Source: Providencia rettgeri
Lineage (GTDB): Bacteria > Pseudomonadota > Gammaproteobacteria > Enterobacterales > Enterobacteriaceae
Assembly (NCBI RefSeq): GCF_041075285.1
Contig: NZ_CP163512.1
Span: forward strand, 930,001 to 994,000
Reading direction: 5' to 3'
Length of the DNA stretch: 64,000 bases
Shown here: positions 1 through 8,380 of the stretch, piece by piece
How the letters are laid out: each line of letters starts with the position of its first letter
How positions within the stretch are numbered: the stretch's first letter is position 1
The notes under the pieces: generated by a model
The model's database searches: none
What the model saw: the letters and a program-made list of their open reading frames with translations, nothing else
What the model was told of the DNA's origin: nothing
Program-made: the position numbers and the translations under genes

Positions 1-54
1 CCCGCGATATACTATTAATCACGCTCGCGAACACTAATGCTCGTCATATTTCGC

Positions 55-143
55 GTTGTAGGGGGGTTGGCTTCTTTCAAGTCCTCGGGTCACATACTTT
101 TGTATGCTCCCCGAGATACTTTCAATCGCCGCCTACCTACAAC
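55..143. repeat. 89-bp palindromic element, copy 1
   Basis: The element begins with GTTGTAGG and ends with its exact complement CCTACAAC. Inside is a hairpin (84-115) with arms CTCGGG/CCCGAG and CATAC/GTATG around a TTTT loop. Two more copies of the same length follow at 310 and 511. The form is that of a REP- or MITE-like intergenic element without coding capacity. The family name is not known to me. Confidence 0.85.
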
Positions 144-166
144 ACGAACTATTTAGAGCATTATAT

Positions 167-282
167 GAAGTTAGTACGCTATACGAAGTTAGTACGTTAC
201 ACGAAGTTAGTACATTATACGAAGTTAGTACGCTATACGAAGTTAGTACGTTATACGTAGTTAGTACGTTATACGAAGTTAG
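167..282. repeat. 18-bp tandem repeat array, 6 full units plus a partial
   Basis: Six head-to-tail 18-bp units of the form GAAGTTAGTACGYTAYAC run from 167 to 274, with a partial unit to 282. Each junction contains TATACGAAGTTAG or a close variant. Because 18 is a multiple of three the array stays open in frame (repeating LYEVST), which makes a spurious ORF here. Unit number differs after each palindromic element (6, 3, 0). Confidence 0.85.
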
Positions 283-309
283 CGTATTGAATGGTTTGTG
301 TTATTCCTT

Positions 310-398
310 GTTGTAGGGGTGTTGGCTTCTTTCAAGTCCTCGGGTCAGATACTTTTGTATGCTCCCCGAGATACTTTCAATCGCCGTCTACCGACAAC
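310..398. repeat. 89-bp palindromic element, copy 2
   Basis: Second copy of the same length; the internal hairpin lies at 339-370. The right end is CCGACAAC, one mismatch from the complement of the left end. It is preceded by a 25-29 bp segment (GAATGGTTTGTG...) that also precedes copy 3. Confidence 0.85.
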
Positions 399-421
399 AC
401 GAACTATTTAGCGCATTATAT

Positions 422-483
422 GAGGTTAGTACGCTATACGAAGTTAGTACGTTACACGAAGTTAGTACGTTATACGAAATTAG
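422..483. repeat. 18-bp tandem repeat array, 3 full units plus a partial
   Basis: Three units of the same 18-bp repeat (422-475) and a partial unit sit at the same distance behind palindrome copy 2 as the longer array does behind copy 1, so the palindrome, 21-bp linker, 18-bp array and 29-bp tail form one composite repeat. Confidence 0.8.
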
Positions 484-510
484 CGTACTGAATGGTTTGT
501 GATATTCCTT

Positions 511-599
511 GTTGTAGGGGGGGTGGCTTCTTTCAAGTCCTCGGGTCACATACTTTTGTATGCTCCCCGAGATACTTTCAATCGCCGCCTGCCTACAAC
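511..599. repeat. 89-bp palindromic element, copy 3
   Basis: Third copy, hairpin at 540-571, ends GTTGTAGG/CCTACAAC intact. It is followed only by a single partial 18-bp unit (623-630) before the tail segment. iscX starts 100 bp further on. Confidence 0.85.
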
Positions 600-698
600 A
601 CGAACTATTTAGCGCATTACACGAAGTTAGCATAGTGAATGGTTTGAACGAGCATCAATGTTACAAAATTGATCAGATAATCAAATTGGTGAGTAAAT

Positions 699-899
699 AT
701 GAGTTTAAAATGGTCGAATAGCCGCGAAATTGGCGAAGCATTGTATGACGCATTTCCAGATGTTGATCCAAAAACCGTGCGTTTTACCGATATGCACCAA
801 TGGATTTGTGATTTAGAAGAGTTCGATGATGATCCGCAAAAATCGAACGAAAAGATCCTAGAGGCTATCTTATTAGTTTGGCTGGATGAGTTCGAATAA
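699..899 (+). CDS. iscX: IscX, Fe-S cluster assembly accessory protein
   Basis: Small acidic protein (66 aa, the family length) of the ISC iron-sulfur cluster system. It binds the cysteine desulfurase IscS and iron and tunes cluster assembly. The sequence is almost the same as E. coli IscX, including the stretch around [18 protein letters not shown] and the acidic C-terminus. ATG start behind GTGAG. In E. coli it closes the isc-hscBA-fdx operon; here about 700 bp of repeats separate it from whatever lies to the left, so it may need its own promoter. A terminator follows directly. Confidence 0.95.
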   Translation: MSLKWSNSREIGEALYDAFPDVDPKTVRFTDMHQWICDLEEFDDDPQKSNEKILEAILLVWLDEFE

Positions 900-919
900 T
901 CAGCAATAACCCCGAATAA

Positions 920-955
920 CCGAGTGTCTATTAGAAATAGTACTCGGTTTTTTAT
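920..955 (+). terminator. Terminator after iscX
   Basis: Stem CCGAGT (920-925) pairs with ACTCGG (942-947) and runs into a T tract. Confidence 0.8.
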
Positions 956-1065
956 TCAGCACTATAATGATATCCCTAACGCTATTAATCAGTTAAGGTA
1001 ATAATATCTGCCGACAGATGATTGGGCTTTTGCTGTCTGCAAAAATAGACAAAGTGAGAGAAACG

Positions 1066-2361
1066 ATGACAAAACAAATTATGCCAGTAATGATTTCGTG
1101 TGAGCCTGCCGCACCCTGTTGGGGGGAAGGTGCATTGCTGAGCTCTAGCGACAAAGGGATGACAATCCACCTGAAACACGCGGGTAAACTCTGTGCAGTG
1201 CAAAGTGCAGGCCGCAAACTCGACGGTCAAGGTATCCGTAATGTAGCGCTGACTGGCGAAGGCTGGGATTTAGAAAAAAGCTGGGCATTTTGGCAAGGGT
1301 TTCGTGCACCAAAAGGGGCGAGAACTATCGAATGGCCAGTATTGCCTGAAGAGGATCGTAAAGAATTAGAAAACCGCATACGTACCGTTGATTGGGTGCG
1401 TGACGTGATTAACGCACCAGCAGAAGAGCTCGGTCCTGAGCAATTGGCTCAACGAGCTATTGATTTACTTTGCACCGTTGGCGCACATGACATTAGTTAT
1501 CGCATTGTAAAAGGTGATGATTTATTAGCACAAGGGTACGCAGGTATTCATACCGTAGGCCGTGGCTCTAGCCGCCCACCCGTATTCTTAGCCTTGGACT
1601 ATAACCCTGGAGCAAACCCAGATGCGCCTGTATTCGCGGCATTAGTCGGTAAAGGGATCACATTCGACTCAGGTGGTTATAGCATCAAACCTTCTTCTTC
1701 CATGAACTCCATGAAAGCGGATATGGGGGGAGCTGCGACACTGGCAGGTTCATTAGCACTCGCCATTTCTCGTGGCTTGAAAAAACGCGTAAAAATGTTC
1801 TTATGCCTTGCTGACAACATGGTCAGCGGTAACGCCTTTAAATTAGGCGATATCATTCGCTACCGCAACGGTAAATCCGTTGAAATCATGAATACGGATG
1901 CTGAAGGTCGTCTAGTGTTAGCTGATGGCTTGATTGATGCAAGCAAAGAAAAAGCAACGCTGATCATCGATGCGGCAACCTTGACGGGTGCGGCTAAAAC
2001 CGCAGTAGGCAATGACTACCACTCTGTATTGAGCTTTGATGACAATTTAGTCGCTGATTTGATGAGTGCGTCGGATGAAGAGTTTGAATTGTTCTGGCGT
2101 TTACCATTGGCTGAGTTCCATCGTCAACAATTACCGTCAGGTTTTGCTGATTTGAACAACATCGCAGCTCCATCTCATACCGCGGGGGCAAGTACAGCGG
2201 CGGCATTCTTATCTCATTTTGTTGAAAATTATCGTCAAAATTGGCTGCATATTGACTGTTCTGCCACTTACCGTAAATCGCCAGTCAGCTTATGGGCTGA
2301 AGGTGCAACGGGGATTGGTGTGAGAACGTTAGCGAATTTATTAATCAGTAAAGCAAAATAA
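1066..2361 (+). CDS. pepB: Peptidase B (leucyl aminopeptidase family M17)
   Basis: Cytosolic metal-dependent aminopeptidase, 431 aa, close to E. coli PepB (427 aa). The C-terminal catalytic domain carries the M17 signature NTDAEGR (residues 276-282) and the metal/catalytic stretch KGITFDSGG with K196 and D201. The N-terminal domain is the short PepB type. The in-frame reading extends upstream to 1018, but the ATG at 1066 behind GTGAGAG matches the E. coli N-terminus (MTxxMxV) and is chosen. The order iscX-pepB-sseB is that of E. coli. Role: last steps of peptide breakdown, including Cys-Gly from glutathione turnover. Confidence 0.95.
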   Translation: MTKQIMPVMISCEPAAPCWGEGALLSSSDKGMTIHLKHAGKLCAVQSAGRKLDGQGIRNVALTGEGWDLEKSWAFWQGFRAPKGARTIEWPVLPEEDRKELENRIRTVDWVRDVINAPAEELGPEQLAQRAIDLLCTVGAHDISYRIVKGDDLLAQGYAGIHTVGRGSSRPPVFLALDYNPGANPDAPVFAALVGKGITFDSGGYSIKPSSSMNSMKADMGGAATLAGSLALAISRGLKKRVKMFLCLADNMVSGNAFKLGDIIRYRNGKSVEIMNTDAEGRLVLADGLIDASKEKATLIIDAATLTGAAKTAVGNDYHSVLSFDDNLVADLMSASDEEFELFWRLPLAEFHRQQLPSGFADLNNIAAPSHTAGASTAAAFLSHFVENYRQNWLHIDCSATYRKSPVSLWAEGATGIGVRTLANLLISKAK

Positions 2362-2379
2362 ATCGCATGTATTCATATC

Positions 2380-2415
2380 AGGCACGAAAGAGGGCTTTTC
2401 GTGCCTATTTTTTTA
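2380..2415 (+). terminator. Terminator after pepB
   Basis: Perfect 10-bp stem AGGCACGAAA (2380-2389) / TTTCGTGCCT (2397-2406) followed by a run of seven T with one A. Confidence 0.85.
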
Positions 2416-2501
2416 TCTCGGTGATGTTCACCGCAACAATTTTTACCTCAACAAAAGTACGCGTATAATAAGCGATTATCTTTTATGGTAGGGGATGGGC
2501 G

Positions 2502-2954
2502 ATGTCGCAACAATCGAACAATAACAGTGTTAAGCAAGAGACTGAGATCCAATTTACAGAGTTAACGGTGCCAAAAGGGGCCTCGCTGAAATTGAGTGTA
2601 TTAGACGAAGAGCCTCAAGGGATCGTCGATGCGCTGAGCGAATTTTTTAAGCAACATAAAGTGGTTAGACGTGCATTTATGGTATCGGCACTGGAAGCCG
2701 ATGAAGGCGAAGAAACCCCTATCTTGATGGTTGCATTAGAGTTTACCTCGGGCGCAGAAAATATTGATACGATTATTCATGAAGCAGGCACACTGGCTTG
2801 TGAGTATTTAAATGATGATGAATCAATAGATTTTTGTGTGGTTGATGAACATGAAAAAGGGATCAGTCATTTTATTACTCAACATGTTCAACCTTTTTAT
2901 CAGCGTCGCTTAGGCAGTTTTTTACGTGACACCATTCCAGTAAAAAATACTTAA
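2502..2954 (+). CDS. sseB: SseB C-terminal-domain protein (half-length SseB)
   Basis: Only 150 aa against about 258 in E. coli SseB (enhanced serine sensitivity protein). From about residue 25 it aligns with the second half of SseB, ending in the well-conserved EKGISHFITQHVQPFYQRR and GSFLRD. The first 20 residues (Gln/Asn-rich) replace the whole N-terminal SseB domain, and the upstream 140 bp holds only the pepB terminator and leader, so no separate N-terminal half is encoded. ATG at 2502 behind AGGGGATG looks a genuine start. SseB function is poorly known; the reduced form may be normal in this genus. sseA does not follow as it does in E. coli. Confidence 0.85.
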   Translation: MSQQSNNNSVKQETEIQFTELTVPKGASLKLSVLDEEPQGIVDALSEFFKQHKVVRRAFMVSALEADEGEETPILMVALEFTSGAENIDTIIHEAGTLACEYLNDDESIDFCVVDEHEKGISHFITQHVQPFYQRRLGSFLRDTIPVKNT

Positions 2955-3268
2955 TAAATCACCTGTTGAGTGGGGATCTCATTTTCTCACTCATAAAACG
3001 GTAATTGGTAATTAATTACACTTATATTCGACTTTCTATTTATAAAATATCCCGTAATACCTCTGTTTTCGCCGTTGATAGCTTTTTCCGTTTTGTCTGA
3101 TAGGTCTTTATATAACATTCTGTTAAATTATGATAATAAATGAAACAAATCTTTTTCGTTTTCATTTATGCATAACTTAAAGCCATTCTAAATGCATAAT
3201 GGGTTTTAACCTCCTGTTAAAACCTTAAAAAAACAGCAAATTTATAACTAATTAAAGGGCGGGCGGTA
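2955..3268. other. Intergenic leader of yfhM
   Basis: No ORF. It is AT-rich and holds a perfect 9-bp stem GGTTTTAAC/GTTAAAACC (3202-3224) about 45 nt before the yfhM start and a looser inverted repeat around 3140-3175. Neither has a T tract on the plus strand, so they look like 5' leader structure rather than terminators. Confidence 0.5.
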
Positions 3269-6200
3269 ATGAAACAACAATCTAGTTGGGCTTCATTGGC
3301 GGGTCTAAAAACGAAAAAACGCTATATTGCAATCGCATTAGCATCTGTCGTGGCATTATCCGGTTGTGATGACACGGCGAAAGAGCCAACCACAAAAGAA
3401 AACAACGTTGCATCGACGGCAGAAAATCAAACCAAAACAGCACCAGTCGCCGAACAGAAAAAAGTGGTAGCAAAGCTTTCCACAGAAGAGTTAGTGAAAA
3501 AATATGCTGGGAAAGAGTTAACGGTATTAGATGCCTCTGAATTGCAACTTGATGGCGCAAGTGCAATGGTGATTACTTTCTCGGTGCCCTTACAAGCCAA
3601 CCAAGATTTTGGGCAATATATTAACCTGATTGATGTGAAATCTGGCAAGTTAGATGGTGCTTGGGAACTGTCTGATAACCAAATGGAACTGCGCTTTCGC
3701 CATTTACCCCCATCAAAAGAGTTAAATCTTACCATTAATCCAGGTATTAAAGCGGTTAATGAACGCACCATTTCTGAAACCTTCGATAAAAAACTCACAA
3801 CGGCGCAAATCGTCCCAACGGTAGGCTTTGCAAGTAAAGGTTCTTTATTACCCAGCAAAGTGGCACAAGGCTTACCAGTGATTGCTTTAAATGTTGATAA
3901 AGTTGATGTGAATTTTTTCCGTGTGGATGAAAAGCAGTTACCGCAGTTTTTAGCCCAGTGGCAATACCGTAGTAATTACGAGTATTGGTACTCTGAGGAG
4001 TTTCTTGATAAGGTCGAACTGGCCTACACTGGGCGTTTTGATTTAAACCCCGATAAAAATACGCGCCAGACTATTTTACTGCCCCTGAAAGATATTAAAG
4101 AACTGCAACAAGATGGCGTATACCTTGCCATCATGCAAAAAGCGGGATCGTACAGTTACCAATTTCCGGCGACGGTATTCACCTTAAGTGATATTGGCGT
4201 GTCGCTGCACAGCTACCAAGATCGTGTAGATATTTTCACTCAATCACTTGCCAACGGTTCCGCACTCAAAGGAGTGGAACTGCGCATTTTGGATGAAAAA
4301 GGCCAATTAGTTACCAAAGGCACGACGGATGGCGATGGTCATGCTCAACTGGATAAACTCGCTGGCGGCAAATTATTACTGGCAACGCAGAATGGGCAAA
4401 CCAGCATGATTGATTTAACGCAACCTGCGTTAGATCTTTCTGAGTTTGATATTTCAGGTCCAGAAGGCTTTGCAAAACAATTCTTTACCTTTGGTCCCCG
4501 TGACTTATATCGTCCAGGTGAATTGTTGCTAGTCAATGGATTACTGCGTGATGGGGATGGTCATCCAGTCAAATCCCAACCTGTTAAAGTGGATATTTTG
4601 AAAACCGATGGACAAGTGGTGCGCAGCTTTGTTTGGCAGCCAGAGGAAAACCAAAACGGGTTATATCAATACCAATTTGAAATTCCCAAAAATGCGGAAA
4701 CAGGTGGGTGGTCTTTACGCTTTGATTTAGGAGACGGCTCCCCACTGCGTTACTACAAATTCAACGTTGAAGATTTTATGCCTGAACGCATGGCACTAGA
4801 AATCGTCGGCAGTGATGTTCCACGTTTAACCGACCAATCTGTTGATTTTGATATCCAAGGCCGTTATTTGTACGGCGCGCCAGCCGCTAGCAATGAGTTG
4901 CAAGGCCAAATATTACTGAAAGCAAATCGCGAAGCTGTAGCGAAATTACCGGGCTTTGAATTCGGTTCAGCTAATGAAGAGGGATTACCCCGTAAGTTAG
5001 ATGAATTTGACCTAACGCTTGATAGCAATGGTGAAACGGTGATTTCAATTCCAAATAGCAATTGGAGTGGGGTGCGCTCGCCAATTTCTGCGGTTTTGCA
5101 AGCCAGCTTATTAGAAGCCGGCGGTCGCCCTGTTACCCGTCGTGCGGAGCAAGCGATTTGGCCAGCGGAAAATTTAGTGGGGATCCGCCCATTATTTGCC
5201 AAAAAAGAAATCTATGACTATCGCACTGACCGTTATGTGAAACGCCATAATGTGGACGAAAATTCTCTGGCTGAATTTGAGCTGGTGATGGCAGATGCGG
5301 CAGGGAACAAACTGGCTGCTGACAATTTAACGGTTCGTTTAGTGTATGAGCGTCGCGATTATTACTGGAGCTGGTCTGAAAGTGGTGGCTGGACATCCAA
5401 TTACGATCAAAAAGATTTAGTGATGGCGAATGAAAACATCGCTATCGCCAAAGATGGCACCACAAAAGTGTCTTTCCCTGTGGATTGGGGCGCATACCGC
5501 ATTGAAGTGCTAAATCCTGAAAACCAATTAGTCTCCAGCCTGCAATTTTGGGCGGGCTATTCATGGCAAGATAATACTGGTGGAAGTGGCTCTGTACGCC
5601 CTGATCAAGTCAAATTAAGCTTGAACAAACCCGCTTACTTACCGGGGGATAAAGCAAAAGTTCGCATTGAGTCACCGAAAGCAGGTAAAGGGTATGTGTT
5701 ACTAGAATCAAGCAATGGCCCATTGTGGTGGCAAGAGATTGATGTGCCTCAAAAAGGTCTAGATGTTGAAGTGCCTATCAATAAAGAGTGGGCTCGTCAC
5801 GACTTATATGTCTCAGCCGTTGTAGTTCGCCCGGGTGATGACTCAAAACAAGCGACGGTAAAACGTGCTGTAGGTGTGCTACATCTGCCGATCGCAGATG
5901 AAAATCGCAAAATCGCATTAGCACTAAGCGCACCCGATAAAATGCGTCCAAACCAAGACTTAACGGTAAAAATTAAAGCAACAGCACAAGATGGCAAACC
6001 ATTACCGGAAAAAGTCAATGTGTTGTTATCTGCGGTCGATACGGGCGTGTTGAATATCACGGATTTTAAAACGCCAGATCCATACGATGCCTTTTTTGGC
6101 CGTAAACGCTATGGTGTTGACCAATATGACGTTTATGGTCATCTGATTGAGGGGCAAGGTAAAGTTGCCAACCTGCGTTTTGGGGGGGACAGTGAAGAGG

Positions 6201-8308
6201 CGGCACTTGAACACGGTGGTATGAAGCCACTGACGGAAGTGCAAATTATCGCTGAACAAGCTAAGCCTGTTACATTGGATAAAAACGGGGAAGGGGAAAT
6301 CTCCCTTGCTATTCCGGATTTCAATGGTGAATTGCGTGTGATGGCGCAAGCATGGAATGAAAAAGACTTCGGCCATGCGGATAGCAAAGTGACTGTCGCT
6401 GCGCCGTTAGTGACGCAGATGTCAATGCCACGCTTTATGGCGGGTGGTGATAAGTCCTATTTTGCCCTCGACCTGACCAACATGACCGATAATACACAAA
6501 ACCTGACGGTGAATTTCACTGCATCGGGTATGGTGAAGCTGGATGGCGTGACGAGTCGCGAATTAGCGTTACCAAAAGGTAAACGTACAACAATTAACTT
6601 ACCTGTCCGTGCCGATTATGGTTTTGGTCAAGGTGAAGTGTCGATGACGATTAACGGCATGAAGATCGACGGGGAGGCAAACAAAGATTATCGCAATAGT
6701 TGGAAAGTGGGCGTTCGTCCTGCACAACCAGCGGAAACTATTGCCTTTGCAACGTCGATTGAACCGGGAAGCGTCTGGTCACTGCCAACCAATCAAATTG
6801 CGGCCTTGAACCCAGAAACCCTTGAAGGGCAAGTCCTCTTAACCAGTCGTCCACCGTTAGATATTTCCCGTTATATTCGCGAGTTATTTGCTTATCCGTA
6901 CGGTTGCCTTGAGCAAACTATCAGTGGTTTGTATCCGTCATTGTTCTCCACACAAGCGGAACTGAACAAGTTAGGTATTAAAACTCAAACGGATGCGGAT
7001 CGCCACAAAGCGATAGAAATTGGTATTCCACACTTGCTAAGTATGCAGCGTGGTGACGGTGGTTTCTCCTTGTGGGATAGAAACGGTCGTGAAGAATACT
7101 GGTTAACGGCTTATGCTGCGGATTTCTTAAACAAAGCAAATCAGCGAGGCTTTACCGTTCCACAAGAGGCATTAAGCAACGCCAATACGCGTTTATTAAG
7201 CTACTTGCAAGATGGTAATCAAATCAATTATCCCTATACTGAGAACCTGTCGGCAGCGCGTTTTGCGACACAGGCATATGCCGGTTTAGTGTTAGCATCC
7301 CAGCAAAAAGCACCATTAGGGGCATTGCGCCAATTGTATAGCCAAAGTAACAATGCAATCAGTGGGTTACCTCTGGTTCAGTTAGGGGTGGCGCTAAATC
7401 TTATGGGCGATAAAGCTCGTGGTGAAAGTGCTATTATTGATGGATTGAAAAAGCAGCGTAATCGTTATACCTATATCGGTGATTACGGTTCAGTTATTCG
7501 CGATGATGCGATGATTATTGCGTTATTGAATGAATATAATTTGATGCCGAAATCCCGTGACCAAAAACTGCAAACCCTGTCAAATAACCTGATCTCACAG
7601 CGTTACTTCTCGACACAAGAGAGTAATGCACTGTTCTTAGCTGGGCGTTTCTACTTGAATGAGTCTGAAACACCGTGGAAAGCGACAATTAACGGGCAAG
7701 AGCCACCGATGATCTCGGACAAACCTGTCAGCGAGTTTTTAACCAAAGGTCAAATTCAAAACGGCTACAGCATTGAAAATAGTGGAACAAGTACATTGTA
7801 TACACGCCTCAATGTGGTGGGTTATCCACAACGCTCACCGAAACCAATGTCGAATGTTCTCGGTATTCAGCGTAGCTACTTTGATATGAAAGGTAACCGT
7901 ATTTCATTGGATAGATTAAGAAGTGGTGAGATGGTGGTGGTAAAACTGGAAGTGCAAGCGTCACAAAGCGTGCCCGATGCGCTGGTGGTCGATTTACTGC
8001 CTGCTGGCTTAGAGTTGGAAAACCAAAACTTAGCCAATAGCAGTGCGAACTTGAGCGAGTCAGCACCAAACTTGCAAGAGCTGATTGATGATATGCAGCA
8101 ATCACAAATTCGTCATATGGAATACCGTGACGACCGCTTTGTGGCTGCCGTTGAAGTTCAGAAGTATCGCCCAACGACATTAGTGTACTTGGCACGTGCG
8201 GTGACACCGGGTGTGTATAGCATCCCTGTCCCACAAGTTGAGTCCATGTATGTCCCAGATTGGCGTGCAACTGGCTACTCAGAAGGCCAAGTCGAAATCG
8301 TTCGCTAA
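3269..8308 (+). CDS. yfhM: Bacterial alpha-2-macroglobulin lipoprotein YfhM
   Basis: 1679 aa, like E. coli YfhM (1653 aa). A broad-spectrum protease trap anchored in the periplasm. N-terminal lipoprotein signal with lipobox ALSGC, lipidated Cys33; the following Asp34 would favour inner-membrane retention by the Lol rule. MG domains fill the first two thirds; the thioester motif CLEQ begins at Cys1213, within YPYGCLEQ, as in thioester-type macroglobulins. The C-terminal part (DALVVDLLPAGLELENQN) is the receptor-binding-like end. It is followed 72 bp later by pbpC, the classical partner: PBP1C repairs peptidoglycan while YfhM traps invading proteases. SD AGGGCGG before ATG. Confidence 0.96.
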   Translation: MKQQSSWASLAGLKTKKRYIAIALASVVALSGCDDTAKEPTTKENNVASTAENQTKTAPVAEQKKVVAKLSTEELVKKYAGKELTVLDASELQLDGASAMVITFSVPLQANQDFGQYINLIDVKSGKLDGAWELSDNQMELRFRHLPPSKELNLTINPGIKAVNERTISETFDKKLTTAQIVPTVGFASKGSLLPSKVAQGLPVIALNVDKVDVNFFRVDEKQLPQFLAQWQYRSNYEYWYSEEFLDKVELAYTGRFDLNPDKNTRQTILLPLKDIKELQQDGVYLAIMQKAGSYSYQFPATVFTLSDIGVSLHSYQDRVDIFTQSLANGSALKGVELRILDEKGQLVTKGTTDGDGHAQLDKLAGGKLLLATQNGQTSMIDLTQPALDLSEFDISGPEGFAKQFFTFGPRDLYRPGELLLVNGLLRDGDGHPVKSQPVKVDILKTDGQVVRSFVWQPEENQNGLYQYQFEIPKNAETGGWSLRFDLGDGSPLRYYKFNVEDFMPERMALEIVGSDVPRLTDQSVDFDIQGRYLYGAPAASNELQGQILLKANREAVAKLPGFEFGSANEEGLPRKLDEFDLTLDSNGETVISIPNSNWSGVRSPISAVLQASLLEAGGRPVTRRAEQAIWPAENLVGIRPLFAKKEIYDYRTDRYVKRHNVDENSLAEFELVMADAAGNKLAADNLTVRLVYERRDYYWSWSESGGWTSNYDQKDLVMANENIAIAKDGTTKVSFPVDWGAYRIEVLNPENQLVSSLQFWAGYSWQDNTGGSGSVRPDQVKLSLNKPAYLPGDKAKVRIESPKAGKGYVLLESSNGPLWWQEIDVPQKGLDVEVPINKEWARHDLYVSAVVVRPGDDSKQATVKRAVGVLHLPIADENRKIALALSAPDKMRPNQDLTVKIKATAQDGKPLPEKVNVLLSAVDTGVLNITDFKTPDPYDAFFGRKRYGVDQYDVYGHLIEGQGKVANLRFGGDSEEAALEHGGMKPLTEVQIIAEQAKPVTLDKNGEGEISLAIPDFNGELRVMAQAWNEKDFGHADSKVTVAAPLVTQMSMPRFMAGGDKSYFALDLTNMTDNTQNLTVNFTASGMVKLDGVTSRELALPKGKRTTINLPVRADYGFGQGEVSMTINGMKIDGEANKDYRNSWKVGVRPAQPAETIAFATSIEPGSVWSLPTNQIAALNPETLEGQVLLTSRPPLDISRYIRELFAYPYGCLEQTISGLYPSLFSTQAELNKLGIKTQTDADRHKAIEIGIPHLLSMQRGDGGFSLWDRNGREEYWLTAYAADFLNKANQRGFTVPQEALSNANTRLLSYLQDGNQINYPYTENLSAARFATQAYAGLVLASQQKAPLGALRQLYSQSNNAISGLPLVQLGVALNLMGDKARGESAIIDGLKKQRNRYTYIGDYGSVIRDDAMIIALLNEYNLMPKSRDQKLQTLSNNLISQRYFSTQESNALFLAGRFYLNESETPWKATINGQEPPMISDKPVSEFLTKGQIQNGYSIENSGTSTLYTRLNVVGYPQRSPKPMSNVLGIQRSYFDMKGNRISLDRLRSGEMVVVKLEVQASQSVPDALVVDLLPAGLELENQNLANSSANLSESAPNLQELIDDMQQSQIRHMEYRDDRFVAAVEVQKYRPTTLVYLARAVTPGVYSIPVPQVESMYVPDWRATGYSEGQVEIVR

Positions 8309-8318
8309 TTATCACTTT

Positions 8319-8355
8319 AAGCCCTTATATTATGGCAGTATAAGGGCTTCTCTTT
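8319..8355 (+). terminator. Hairpin between yfhM and pbpC
   Basis: Perfect 11-bp stem AAGCCCTTATA (8319-8329) / TATAAGGGCTT (8339-8349), then CTCTTT. The T run is weak, so it may attenuate rather than stop transcription into pbpC. Confidence 0.6.
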
Positions 8356-8380
8356 ATTTATCATTTCGGTACACCCAGCA

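Noticed and set aside
104..316. ORF with LYEVST repeats in the 18-bp array
   Set aside because: Open only because 18 is divisible by three; no ribosome binding site and the start lies inside the palindromic element.
167..483. CRISPR array or true loxP sites
   Set aside because: No spacers between the 18-bp units, no cas genes, and no inverted arms around an 8-bp core.
1018..1065. Extended N-terminus of PepB
   Set aside because: Not conserved; the ATG at 1066 has a good ribosome binding site and matches the family start.
7809..8315. 168-aa minus-strand ORF opposite the yfhM 3' end
   Set aside because: Shadow of the strong yfhM coding frame; no family resemblance.
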